A DNA stretch of 64,000 nt from Pollutimonas sp036675275. GTDB lineage: Bacteria > Pseudomonadota > Gammaproteobacteria > Burkholderiales > Burkholderiaceae_B. Location of the stretch: NCBI GenBank assembly GCA_036675275.1, contig JAKFFG010000083.1, positions 1 to 64,000 of the forward strand, in the 5' to 3' direction. This document shows, piece by piece, positions 6,717 to 15,491 of the stretch. The position numbers were made by a program, and so were the translations under genes. The stretch's first letter is position 1; every line of letters starts with the position of its first letter. The notes below the pieces were generated by a model. The model searched no databases. It saw only the letters and a program-made list of their open reading frames with translations, and was not told the DNA's origin.

Positions 6717-9524
6717 CAGCAAGTTGCGCAGCACATACTGCATGATGCCGCCATGGCGGTAATACGAGGCCTCGCTCGGCGTATCGATGCGCACCATGGC
6801 GTCAAACTCGACATTACCGGCCCTGACTTTTACCATAGTTGGTATGCGGCCTTCGTTCAAGACGGTAATACCGGAGATATCGAAGACCTCTTCGCCGGTC
6901 AGGCCCAGCGTTTGCGCGTTCTGGCCATGAACGTACTGCAGCGGCAGGACACCCATGCCCAGAAGGTTGGACCGGTGAATGCGCTCGTATGATTCGGCGA
7001 TGACCGCGCGCACGCCAAGCAGGACCGTACCTTTGGCCGCCCAGTCGCGGGATGATCCGGAACCATATTCCTTGCCGGCCAGAATGACCAGGGGCGTAGC
7101 CGCCGCCAGGTAGGCGCTGGACGCTTCGAAAATGGTTACCACAGGGCCGCCCGGCTGCGTGAAGTCGCGGGTATAGCCGCCTTCGGTGCCCGGTGCGAGC
7201 TGATTGCGCAGCCTGACATTGGCAAAGGTGCCGCGTATCATTACCTCGTGGTTGCCGCGGCGTGATCCGTAAGAGTTGAAGTCGGCCGGCATCACGCCAT
7301 GGTCAGTCAGGTATTTGGCCGCCGGCGAATTGCGGGCAATAGAGCCCGCCGGGCTGATATGGTCGGTCGTGACTGAATCACCCAGCTTGGCCAGTACGCG
7401 CGCGCCGGCAATGTCTGATACCGACTCGGGATCGCGAGGCATGTCCTGGAAATAGGGGGGCTTGCGCACGTAGGTCGACGTTGCGTCCCAGTCGAAGATA
7501 TCCCCCTGAGGCGTCTGCAGTTCGCGCCACCGCTCGTCCCCGGCAAAGACGTCGGCATAACCGCTTTTGAACATATCGGACACGATCGAGGATTCGACGA
7601 CGGCAGCCACGTCGGCCGCCGATGGCCATATATCTTTGAGATAGACGTTTTCACCTTCCTGATCGGTGCCGATAGGATCGTTGAAAAGGTCGATGTCCAT
7701 GGTGCCCGCCAGGGCATATGCCACGACCAGCGGCGGCGACATCAGGTAATTCATTTTCACTTCGGCATGGATGCGGCCTTCGAAGTTACGATTACCAGAG
7801 AGCACCGACACGACGGACAGGTCGTGCTCGGTCACCGCTTTGCTGACCTCCGGAATCAGAGGACCTGAATTCCCTATGCAAGTGGTACAGCCATAGCCCA
7901 CCAGATTGAACCCGAGCGCTTCCAGATATGGCGTCAGCCCGGCACGATCGTAGTAGTCGGTGACGACCCGCGACCCGGGCGCCAGACTGGTCTTGACCCA
8001 AGGCCGACGGCTGAGTCCCTTATTTACCGCGTTCTTGGCCAACAAGGCGGCCGCAAGCATGACCGTCGGATTCGACGTATTGGTGCATGAAGTGATGGCC
8101 GCAATGACGACCGAACCGTGATCGACCTGACCGTGCGAACCGTCGGGAAGCGTGATGGAAATGGCGTCGCGCGCCCGCAGACCGCTGATCGGTGCTTCGT
8201 TCACGTGATCAGTCGGTTTGGGCGACTGAGTGTCGGAGTCGCTGCGGGACGGGGTGTCGGATGCGGGAAATGACTCTGCAACTTCTTTATCGTATCCCTG
8301 GGGCTTTTGCTTGGGCTCGCCCACAAAGGCGGCCAGCGCCCCCCGGAAAGCCTGCCTGGCATCCGACAGCGAAATGCGGTCTTGGGGCCTCTTGGGGCCG
8401 GCTATGGACGGCACTACGGTGGAGAGATCGAGTTCGAGACGTTCAGAATAGCGTGGCTCGGCCGCCGGGTCGTGCCAAAGGCCCTGCTCTTTTGCGTAAG
8501 CCTGAACAAGCGCTACCTGCTCCGGCGAACGCCCTGTGAGCTCCAGGTAGCGCAAAGTCACATCGTCGATTGGGAAAATGGCAATGGTCGAACCGTATTC
8601 GGGACTCATATTGCCTATGGTGGCGCGATTTGCCAAGGGCACCGCAGCCACGCCGGGGCCATAAAATTCAACAAATTTTCCCACCACCCCGTGTTCGCGC
8701 AAGCGCTCGGTAATGGTCAGGACCAGGTCGGTGGCCGTAGATCCTTCCGGCAAAGAACCAGTAAGCTTGAACCCCACGACCCGGGGTATCAACATGGAAA
8801 TGGGCTGACCCAGCATGGCGGCTTCGGCCTCGATCCCGCCCACACCCCAGGCCACGACGCCCAGGCCATTGACCATGGGCGTATGCGAGTCGGTTCCCAC
8901 GCACGTATCAGGATAAGCCGTAGCCACGCCGTCTTTCTCTTGCGTGAAGACTACGCGCGATAGATGTTCGAGATTGACCTGGTGGACAATGCCGGTTCCC
9001 GGCGGCACCACCTTGAAGTCATGGAAAGCGCTCTGCCCCCATCGCAGGAACTGGTAGCGCTCCAGATTGCGTCCATATTCGATATCCACGTTCTGTTCGA
9101 ATGCCGACTTCGAGCCGAAGGCATCCACAATGACTGAGTGATCGATAACGAGTTCGACCGGCGCCAGTGGATTGATGCGGCTGGCGTCTCCGCCCAAGGC
9201 GCGCATTGCTTCACGCATCGCGGCCAGGTCGACAACGGCCGGCACGCCGGTAAAGTCTTGCAAGACCACACGTGCAGGCGTGAATGCAATTTCGCGACTG
9301 GGTTCCGCGTTGGCATCCCAGGCGGCCAATGCCTTGATATCGTCGCCGGTAATGTCGCCGCCATCTTCAGTGCGCAACAGGTTTTCCAGCAGAATTTTGA
9401 GACTGTACGGCAGGCTAGCCACATCCAGTCCAGGGCCTGCAATGGCATTCAGCCGATAAATTTCGTAGGGCTTGCCGTTTACGTCAAGCGTTCCGCGAGA
9501 CCCGAAACTATTCACACTAGCCAT
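6708..9524 (-). CDS. acnA: Aconitate hydratase A with an inserted linker
   Basis: AcnA interconverts citrate and isocitrate in the TCA cycle using a [4Fe-4S] cluster. The protein has 938 residues, about 45 more than E. coli AcnA. Landmarks are GTDSHT, TSCTNTSNP and GYGCTTCIGNSG (the cluster cysteines), SGNRNFEGR and YGSGSSRDWAAKG near the C-terminus. The additional length lies just before the VVIAAITSCTNTSNP segment as a polar Ser/Pro/Asp-rich stretch that includes ESFPASD. The ATG at 9524 has AGGAG upstream and begins MASVNSFGSR. It is divergent from the FmdE-domain gene. Function is certain; the insert is unexplained. Confidence 0.97.
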   Translation of the reverse strand: MASVNSFGSRGTLDVNGKPYEIYRLNAIAGPGLDVASLPYSLKILLENLLRTEDGGDITGDDIKALAAWDANAEPSREIAFTPARVVLQDFTGVPAVVDLAAMREAMRALGGDASRINPLAPVELVIDHSVIVDAFGSKSAFEQNVDIEYGRNLERYQFLRWGQSAFHDFKVVPPGTGIVHQVNLEHLSRVVFTQEKDGVATAYPDTCVGTDSHTPMVNGLGVVAWGVGGIEAEAAMLGQPISMLIPRVVGFKLTGSLPEGSTATDLVLTITERLREHGVVGKFVEFYGPGVAAVPLANRATIGNMSPEYGSTIAIFPIDDVTLRYLELTGRSPEQVALVQAYAKEQGLWHDPAAEPRYSERLELDLSTVVPSIAGPKRPQDRISLSDARQAFRGALAAFVGEPKQKPQGYDKEVAESFPASDTPSRSDSDTQSPKPTDHVNEAPISGLRARDAISITLPDGSHGQVDHGSVVIAAITSCTNTSNPTVMLAAALLAKNAVNKGLSRRPWVKTSLAPGSRVVTDYYDRAGLTPYLEALGFNLVGYGCTTCIGNSGPLIPEVSKAVTEHDLSVVSVLSGNRNFEGRIHAEVKMNYLMSPPLVVAYALAGTMDIDLFNDPIGTDQEGENVYLKDIWPSAADVAAVVESSIVSDMFKSGYADVFAGDERWRELQTPQGDIFDWDATSTYVRKPPYFQDMPRDPESVSDIAGARVLAKLGDSVTTDHISPAGSIARNSPAAKYLTDHGVMPADFNSYGSRRGNHEVMIRGTFANVRLRNQLAPGTEGGYTRDFTQPGGPVVTIFEASSAYLAAATPLVILAGKEYGSGSSRDWAAKGTVLLGVRAVIAESYERIHRSNLLGMGVLPLQYVHGQNAQTLGLTGEEVFDISGITVLNEGRIPTMVKVRAGNVEFDAMVRIDTPSEASYYRHGGIMQYVLRNLLDK

Positions 9525-9751
9525 GATGAATCTCCTGTAGATTAGTTGTCTGCCCGGTACAGGGGTAGGATCAGCATTCACCTTATCATGAGGAATGCCC
9601 GAGACCAAAGAATCGGATGCGCAAGTTGCATGAATCCTGCAATTGCCCACACCGCCCGTCCGGCCAATCAGCAAGCAGGCGGCCATAGTCGCTATATTGA
9701 GGGAAAGATGCTGCTCCACACCACAGCAGAACTTTCATCTACGGAGCCCCC

Positions 9752-10351
9752 ATGAGCCACCCTCATTTCTTTCAGACCGCCATCCGGCTTACCATGTATG
9801 ATCCGCTCGCCGAATTATTGGGCGCGGCCGACAAGGGCCTGGTCGAATACTGCTACACCGATGTCGTCAAACTGGCCGGACACTCGTGCCCGACAGTAGC
9901 CGGCGCCTACCTGATGACCATCAAGGCGCTGAAGCGTCTCTATGCCGACGGTCATCCTGAACGCGGCGGCATAAAAGTCGAATTCCGCGACGACCAGCTG
10001 CACCATGTCACCGGCGTCGTCGCAAACGTTGTCGGCTTCATCACCGGAGCGACCACCGACAGCGGGTTCAAGGGCCTGGCCGGTAAATACGACCGCCGCA
10101 ACCTCATGTCGTTCAATGCACCTATCAGTGGCGAGATCCAGTTTCAACGACTCGATACCGGCGCCAAGGTAGCCGTGAATTTCAATGCAAGCGTAGTGCC
10201 CGCCAGTCCAGCCCTGATGCCCATGCTGCAAAAAATCCTCTCCGGAGCCGCCTCCAGCGACGAAAGCAGCCGCTTTGCCGACGAATGGCAGGAACGGGTC
10301 GGGAAGATCCTGGCAAATGCGGACCATCCCGACTTAATCACTTGTGCTTGA
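9752..10351 (+). CDS. FmdE-domain protein
   Basis: This 199-residue cytosolic protein resembles the FmdE domain, named after subunit E of formylmethanofuran dehydrogenase. The motif LAGHSCPTVAGAYLM (about residues 41-55) keeps the His and Cys (H44, C46) of the FmdE HGHxCPG element. No other methanofuran genes are present and none are expected here, so methanogenic chemistry is excluded; a metal or sulfur-related role is only a guess. The next two genes, fdxA and a YceI protein, run in the same direction after gaps of 57 and 26 bases and could be cotranscribed. Confidence 0.75.
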   Translation: MSHPHFFQTAIRLTMYDPLAELLGAADKGLVEYCYTDVVKLAGHSCPTVAGAYLMTIKALKRLYADGHPERGGIKVEFRDDQLHHVTGVVANVVGFITGATTDSGFKGLAGKYDRRNLMSFNAPISGEIQFQRLDTGAKVAVNFNASVVPASPALMPMLQKILSGAASSDESSRFADEWQERVGKILANADHPDLITCA

Positions 10352-10408
10352 TAAACGCATGCTGGACCGAAAATGTTAGCCTAGGGGTATCTACCTACAG
10401 GAAATAAA

Positions 10409-10747
10409 ATGACGTTCGTGGTTACCGAGGCATGCATACAGTGCAAATACACCGATTGCGTCAGCGTTTGTCCCATGGATTGCTTCATGGAGGGCCCAAA
10501 CTATCTGGTGATCAATCCCGATGAATGCATAGACTGCTCAATATGCGTGCCCGAGTGCCCGGTGAATGCCATCGTCAGCGACCACGAAATCGCCGACGAT
10601 CAGAAGCACTTCATCGAGATCAACCGCGACCTATCCCGGCATCCCCGATGGAAACGAATTTCCCGCGTGAAGGCGCCCATGCCGGACCATGAAAAATGGT
10701 CCAGCGTAAAAGACAAACTGCAGTATCTGCAACACGAAAATCCCTGA
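10409..10747 (+). CDS. fdxA: 7Fe ferredoxin FdxA
   Basis: This is a 112-residue electron carrier binding one [3Fe-4S] and one [4Fe-4S] cluster. Cysteines at 9, 12, 17, 21 and 25 form the N-terminal set, and C40, C43, C46 and C50 form the second, CxxCxxCxxxCP. The C-terminal RHPRWKRI segment is typical of proteobacterial FdxA. AGGAAATAAA precedes the ATG. Its partner is not known; it lies between an FmdE-domain gene and a YceI gene. Confidence 0.95.
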   Translation: MTFVVTEACIQCKYTDCVSVCPMDCFMEGPNYLVINPDECIDCSICVPECPVNAIVSDHEIADDQKHFIEINRDLSRHPRWKRISRVKAPMPDHEKWSSVKDKLQYLQHENP

Positions 10748-10773
10748 GGCTTATCTTCTTGTGAAGGATCAAC

Positions 10774-11364
10774 ATGCGCACACTTTCGTCGACGACCGCT
10801 TTTGCCGCCGCCATTACGATATCTGTCCTTGCGTCGGGCGCGGCTCATGCCGCGCCAATACGCTACGAGATTGAACCTACGCATACCTTTGTGAATATCG
10901 AAGTCAAGCACTTCAACACCTCCACCGTGCGGGCTCGCTTCGATAAGGTCGATGGCTTCGTGGAACTGGATCGCCCGGCGCAAGCGGGTAAGGCCGAAAT
11001 CACCATCGATACAAAATCCATCAGTTCCGGCACGCCCGACTTCGACGAACACCTGAAGAGTGCCGACTTCTTCAATGTATCGGCATTTCCCCAGGCCCGA
11101 TTCATCGGCACCGGCTTCCGCTATTCAGGCGACAAACTGGAGTCCGTAAGCGGTGAATTGACCATGCTGGGTAAAACGGCTCCCGTGACCCTTACCGCAA
11201 GCAGCTTCAATTGCTACGATCAACCAGTCCTTAAGGTGCATGTTTGCGGAGGAGACTTCTCCACCGACATCAAGCGTAGCGAATGGGAAATGAACTGGGG
11301 TATTGATATGGGCGTTCCAGATAGGGTGCGCCTGCTTATCCAGATCGAAGCCATTCAAAAGTAA
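10774..11364 (+). CDS. YceI-family periplasmic lipid-binding-type protein
   Basis: This 196-residue exported protein has a Sec signal peptide (about residues 1-26, cut after AHA). The mature part has the YceI beta-barrel features: YEIEPTHTFVNIEVKHF at the start, KSxDFFNVSxFPxARF in the middle and the closing VPDRVRLLIQIEA. YceI proteins bind isoprenoid-like lipids; a specific ligand cannot be inferred. A GAAGGATC ribosome-binding site precedes the ATG. It follows fdxA by 26 bases. Confidence 0.92.
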   Translation: MRTLSSTTAFAAAITISVLASGAAHAAPIRYEIEPTHTFVNIEVKHFNTSTVRARFDKVDGFVELDRPAQAGKAEITIDTKSISSGTPDFDEHLKSADFFNVSAFPQARFIGTGFRYSGDKLESVSGELTMLGKTAPVTLTASSFNCYDQPVLKVHVCGGDFSTDIKRSEWEMNWGIDMGVPDRVRLLIQIEAIQK

Positions 11365-11416
11365 GCGGACATAGGTCTACGCTATCAACTGAATTTACAC
11401 AATCAACTGTATCTAT

Positions 11417-11439
11417 TTAATGAGAGTCATTATCATTCG
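11417..11439. promoter_or_regulatory. Probable Fur box
   Basis: The segment contains the perfect 6-3-6 palindrome TAATGA-gag-TCATTA (11418-11432) followed by TCATT. The reverse strand reads GATAATGA then TCATTA, matching the classical 19-base Fur consensus at 14 positions by hand alignment. It lies about 30 bases before the small DUF2061 gene, which is therefore a candidate iron-responsive gene. Confidence 0.6.
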
Positions 11440-11465
11440 GGAATAGTTAGATTGTGGAGTCGCTC

Positions 11466-11723
11466 ATGTTGTTCGTTGCCCAGAAAACCAGCCAGGTCTT
11501 ATTGCACATGTCGGTCGCCTTCGGCGTTACCTATGCATTTACCGGGTCGTTGGCCACAGGCGGGCTGGCTGCCCTGCTCGAGCCGGTGTGCAATGTGTTG
11601 CTGCTGCCGCTGCACGACCGCTTATGGAACAAGTTGCGTCTTCTGCCCTATGCCTCCGCAAGTCCACGATTTTTCCGAAGCGCATTTGCGAACTCGTCCG
11701 GACCCATGGGGCGACCGAAATAA
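11466..11723 (+). CDS. Small DUF2061-type membrane protein
   Basis: This 85-residue protein has about 50 residues (roughly 6-55) matching the DUF2061 pattern: QKTSQVLLHMSVAFGVTYAF, then TGSLATGGLAALLEP and HDRLWNKL. Two hydrophobic segments predict an inner-membrane hairpin. The ATG at 11466 has GGAG six bases upstream and is preferred to the GTG at 11454. The 3' end overlaps the convergent GGDEF-EAL gene by 76 bases, so the last 25 residues may be non-conserved. A probable Fur box lies just upstream. Function is unknown. Confidence 0.75.
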   Translation: MLFVAQKTSQVLLHMSVAFGVTYAFTGSLATGGLAALLEPVCNVLLLPLHDRLWNKLRLLPYASASPRFFRSAFANSSGPMGRPK

Positions 11724-13825
11724 TAGCCCTGCATTTCGTCGCAGCCATTGGCCTGCAGGAACAGCGCCTGTTCTATCGTTTCCACGCCTTCGGCCACAAC
11801 GTTGAGATCCAGTCCATGAGCCAGCGCAATGATTGCCCGGGTGATCGCCGCGTCGTTGGCGTCGTGCGTAATGTCATTAACGAATGAGCGGTCGATCTTC
11901 AGTACATCGATAGGAAACCGCTTCAGTGAGCTCAGAGACGAGTAGCCAGTCCCAAAGTCATCCACAGACAGTAGAACACCGAGACGCTTGAGAGACTGCA
12001 GAATGGTGATCGCCGCTGCCGTATCATGCATGACAGTGCTCTCGGTGATTTCCAGCTCAAGCCGATCGGGCGCGAGCCCGGTTTCGTACAGTACCTTTCC
12101 GACTTGCTCGACAAGGTTGGACTGCTGGAATTGGCGCGCCGACAAGTTGACGGACACGATCAATAAAGGCAATCCTTGCTCTTGCCATCGGCAGGCCTGG
12201 GCGCAAGCCTCACTCAACACCCACATACCGATAGCTTCAATACATCCATTATCCTCGGCGATAGGAATGAAACGGGCAGGCGACACCTGGCCCAGTTCGG
12301 GATGGTCCCAGCGCAACAGCGCTTCCACTCCCACCACGACACCCGTATTGAAATTGACCTTCGGCTGGTAATGTATCGTCAGCTCATTATTGGACTGCGC
12401 ATGGCGCAATGAGCTTTCCATAATGAGATGCTCGCGCATGGTGCGCTCCATGCCGGGGATGTGGAACCGATATGCATTGCGGGCATCCCTTTTTACTGCG
12501 CTCATCGCCATATGCGCCTTGTGCAACAAGCCATGCTCCGAGGTAGCGTCATCGGGAAACAAGGCAATGCCGATGCTGGCGCTCAAGAACAGCTCATGGC
12601 CTTGTACAAGAAATGGCTCGCGCATCCTGCGCAGCAAGGTTTCCGCAAGGCCGGCCGCCTGAGCGCGATCAGCGATCGGGTGTTGCACGATAATAAACTC
12701 GTCCCCGCCCTGACGGGCAAGCATATCGCGTGAGCTCAAAGACTGGGCCAGGCGGTCGACGCAGGCACGGATCACCCCATCTCCCGCGGCGTGGCCGAAT
12801 ACTGCATTGACTTTCTTGAAGAAATCGACATCCAGGACCAATACGGCAAGTTCGGTCTTATTGGGAACTGCACGAAGGACAACTTGCCGCAATGTCTCTA
12901 CAAGGGCTACACGAGTGGGCAAGCCGGTAAGCATGTCGCGTCTTAGCCGATCACGTTGAAACTGTTCCGAACGTCGGAACTGATGACGCGATTCGCGCAC
13001 CACATGCAGGAAGATCACATAATACAAATATCCACAAGCGACCGACTTGCACAGATCGGCAAGAATATACTGCGGTCCCAGGGGCCCTGCGTACACCATT
13101 AGGTACAGCTCGCCCAGACTGAACACAATAGCGGCCGTCGCGAGGTAAAAGGCTTTTCCGTCTCCCAGAGCGCTCGCACGCCAAAGAAAAGCCAGCGCGG
13201 CTGCCAGATATAGCACTACCAACGTTGAATGGACCCATACCGCCAGAGGTTCGAGCCGCTGGCCTTCGATGAACGAGTGCGGAAGATCGTTCAGTCTGGA
13301 GTGTTCTGCCCAGGCAATTGCTGCAGCGAACAAAACCGTGCCGGCGATAAGAGCGTAGCGCGTGCGCTTGCCGGCATGCATATTCCACGGAGTGGCTGCC
13401 ACAGCCAATAACGCCGCCGCAAGAATCCCGTTTGATGCCAGCCCGAACACAGTGGCTCTGGACAGGACATCCAGTGCGGCCACATCACGCATTCCAACCA
13501 TGAGCAACAAGTGGCACAGGGCAAGCAGTGCGGTGGCCAGAAACGCCGCCGACAATATCACCACGTTGCAGGCAACCTTGCTGCTGATGCCCTGCCACCC
13601 AAGTGCGAATATCATGAACGCGAAAACAATGGAAAGCACCTCCATACCCGTTTGTACGGGAAGGTGGAAGTTTCCCAGGTCGGGGACATCCGACGGCTGG
13701 GCAAGCGCCAGCCATACCAAAGGACAAGCCAGAATCAGGATGCTAAGGCATAGATACCAGCGGCCTCGAATAGCGCCTTGATATCGCTTGAGCTCGATAG
13801 CAGTCGCGAGCATGGGGTCAGCCAC
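11648..13825 (-). CDS. MASE3-GGDEF-EAL cyclic-di-GMP signalling protein
   Basis: This 725-residue inner-membrane protein contains an N-terminal multi-spanning MASE3-like sensor (roughly residues 20-270; FHLPVQTGMEVLSIVFAF is its characteristic helix), a GGDEF domain (about 290-450) and an EAL domain (about 465-715). The cyclase site reads GGDEF, so synthesis is possible. The EAL residues also look intact: EALLRW, VNLSARQF, ITES, DDFGTGYSSL, LKIDRSF and EGVET, so hydrolysis is possible too. The first codon is a GTG at 13825, with an in-frame ATG at 13813 as alternative. The input signal is unknown. Confidence 0.93.
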   Translation of the reverse strand: MADPMLATAIELKRYQGAIRGRWYLCLSILILACPLVWLALAQPSDVPDLGNFHLPVQTGMEVLSIVFAFMIFALGWQGISSKVACNVVILSAAFLATALLALCHLLLMVGMRDVAALDVLSRATVFGLASNGILAAALLAVAATPWNMHAGKRTRYALIAGTVLFAAAIAWAEHSRLNDLPHSFIEGQRLEPLAVWVHSTLVVLYLAAALAFLWRASALGDGKAFYLATAAIVFSLGELYLMVYAGPLGPQYILADLCKSVACGYLYYVIFLHVVRESRHQFRRSEQFQRDRLRRDMLTGLPTRVALVETLRQVVLRAVPNKTELAVLVLDVDFFKKVNAVFGHAAGDGVIRACVDRLAQSLSSRDMLARQGGDEFIIVQHPIADRAQAAGLAETLLRRMREPFLVQGHELFLSASIGIALFPDDATSEHGLLHKAHMAMSAVKRDARNAYRFHIPGMERTMREHLIMESSLRHAQSNNELTIHYQPKVNFNTGVVVGVEALLRWDHPELGQVSPARFIPIAEDNGCIEAIGMWVLSEACAQACRWQEQGLPLLIVSVNLSARQFQQSNLVEQVGKVLYETGLAPDRLELEITESTVMHDTAAAITILQSLKRLGVLLSVDDFGTGYSSLSSLKRFPIDVLKIDRSFVNDITHDANDAAITRAIIALAHGLDLNVVAEGVETIEQALFLQANGCDEMQGYYFGRPMGPDEFANALRKNRGLAEA

Positions 13826-14032
13826 GGCAAAAGATCTTCGTAGCGGCGGCAGCCGAAATGCACGAATGTCGAAGAATCATCGCCGGTGGGCAGTCTGGAC
13901 TCATATAACGAGGCGCTAAATGACGAAAAAGGAGAATTATCTCAGGAATTATGCAAAAGTAACATTAAGTATTGCCTCATGAATAGCGCTACAGTGTTTT
14001 TTTTTCAATGCCAGCGAAACAGAAGGCAAACC

Positions 14033-14458
14033 ATGACACGCATCAATTGCGTTCCCGTAGAAGAGCTCAGCCGGCAACATCTTGTCGCGGAATATCGCGA
14101 GTTGCCGCGCGTCTTCGCGCTGGCACGAAAAGCTGCGGAGCGCAGGGACATCAAACTGATCGAGCATTACACCCTGGGCAAAGGCCATGTCCTGTTTTTC
14201 TACACGCGCCTGGCCTACCTCGCGCGCCGGCATGCCGAGCTCGTACGAGAAATGCAGCGGCGCGGATACAAGCCCGCCTTCACCGCTCCGCTGGAAGAAG
14301 CTCATGCCGACATCCCTGCGGAACTCTGGGGCGACTGGAGGCCCACGGAAGAAGCGCTGGCCGTCAATCGGCAACGTATCGCCGAACGGCAGCGGGAACG
14401 GAGCGACACCGCCACCGACCCGCTCCGGCAACATGGCATGCCGCGGGACGAATATTGA
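14033..14458 (+). CDS. Pyrimidine dimer DNA glycosylase (T4 endonuclease V/DenV homologue)
   Basis: This 141-residue protein opens MTRIN and continues with QHLVAEYRELPRVF, matching phage T4 endonuclease V closely as I recall that sequence. The essential residues are present: T2, whose alpha-amine is the nucleophile once Met1 is removed, E23 (catalytic) and R3, R22 and R26 (DNA contacts). GKGHVLFFY and the WGDWRPTEEA segment match the phage GAGHVTFFY and GDYIPHEA. It should cut cyclobutane pyrimidine dimers with glycosylase/AP-lyase chemistry. The ATG at 14033 is dictated by the need for Thr at position 2; a longer upstream frame is rejected. A nine-T run lies just upstream. Confidence 0.93.
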   Translation: MTRINCVPVEELSRQHLVAEYRELPRVFALARKAAERRDIKLIEHYTLGKGHVLFFYTRLAYLARRHAELVREMQRRGYKPAFTAPLEEAHADIPAELWGDWRPTEEALAVNRQRIAERQRERSDTATDPLRQHGMPRDEY

Positions 14459-14558
14459 GCGCCACCGCAAGCTCAACGGACACTGGCTGTTTCCAAATAG
14501 GCGCTGTCATTTCCACTGCATTGCTAAAATGCCATGGAAACGTTGAATGCGAGTACAT

Positions 14559-15194
14559 ATGTTCGCGCTATTCAAAGACCGCAAAGATGCGGGCCACCAA
14601 TTGGGACTTGCACTCGTCGGCCATTACGGCCAACGTGACGACGTGCTGGTTCTTGGCCTGGCGCGCGGCGGCGTACCGGTAGCCCATGAAGTGGCTGCCC
14701 TGCTTGATGCCCCCCTCGATGTAATGTTGGTTCGCAAGCTTGGACTGCCGCAACACAAAGAATATGCCATGGGCGCCATCGCCAGCGGCGGAATCGTCGT
14801 GCTGGACAATGAAGTGATGCGCACCATGGGCATAAGCAGGCAGGCGCTTGATAACGTCATGGAAGCGGAACAAAAAGAACTGAGCAGGCGTGAGAAAAGC
14901 TATCGTCCTCGCGGCGCGGCCAGGAAAATCGAAGGACAGACCGTCATATTGGTGGATGACGGCCTGGCAACCGGATCCACGATGCGCGCGGCCATTGCCA
15001 GCGTCCGGGGCAGCGGGGCCCTGAAAGTCGTGGTCGCCGTTCCTGTGGCGGCGGGTGAAACCTGCGAAATGATCCGAAAGGAAGTCGACGATGCAGTTTG
15101 TCTGGGTACGCCGGCTATGTTCCGGGCAGTAGGACTCTGGTATGAGGACTTTCCCCAGGTCAGCGACGATGAAGTTCGGGCCTCACTGGCATGA
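14559..15194 (+). CDS. Phosphoribosyltransferase family protein
   Basis: This 211-residue cytosolic protein belongs to the type I phosphoribosyltransferase fold. The PRPP-binding loop is LVDDGLATGSTM (131-142), and the substrate-side elements LARGGVPVAHEVA and VRKLGLPQHKEYAMGAI precede it. It resembles the stand-alone phosphoribosyltransferases often annotated as hypothetical in proteobacteria; the acceptor base is unknown. An in-frame ATG at 14547 is an alternative start. It follows the endonuclease V homologue by about 100 bases on the same strand, which may or may not reflect a shared transcript. Confidence 0.9.
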   Translation: MFALFKDRKDAGHQLGLALVGHYGQRDDVLVLGLARGGVPVAHEVAALLDAPLDVMLVRKLGLPQHKEYAMGAIASGGIVVLDNEVMRTMGISRQALDNVMEAEQKELSRREKSYRPRGAARKIEGQTVILVDDGLATGSTMRAAIASVRGSGALKVVVAVPVAAGETCEMIRKEVDDAVCLGTPAMFRAVGLWYEDFPQVSDDEVRASLA

Positions 15195-15491
15195 GAAAAT
15201 CATGCCAAACCCTTGGCCAGCCTGTCGCTACGGCCCATTTTTCTTAACGCCCGCGAGGGCGGTTTGACTATACGGAGGCGCCAACGTTGTAATTTCTACG
15301 GCTTAGTAACGAAAAGTAGCTTTTCCAGGTAGACAATATGCTCTGAAGGGATTACATTCCTGCTTAGGTTTTCAAGTTCGTTGAAGTTAGCACAAACCAG
15401 TACCAGAAAAACTGTACTTTTTTGCTCATATCTCCACGCCTTGACAGTCTTTTGCAGAGCATGTCGCTCGTCTTTTTAGGGATCGCAAGAA
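15195..15491 (+). promoter_or_regulatory. Long untranslated leader/promoter region of the cold-shock gene
   Basis: These 297 bases contain no credible gene. The sequence is AT-richer than its surroundings and ends in an AGGGATCGCAAGAA ribosome-binding region. Long structured leaders are common for CspA-type genes, where they control translation at low temperature; that role here is inferred. A TTGACA lies at 15441-15446 but has no convincing -10 at the expected spacing. Confidence 0.5.

Noticed and set aside
8307..8963. 218-residue frame antisense to acnA
   Set aside because: It lies fully within acnA, whose protein is unmistakable, and it has low-complexity, Arg/His-rich composition typical of an antisense frame in GC-rich DNA.
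13995..14005. Poly-T run before the endonuclease V homologue as a phase-variation tract
   Set aside because: It lies about 30 bases upstream of the start codon, outside the coding frame, and no second form of the gene or switching signal is evident. It might affect expression but there is no evidence.
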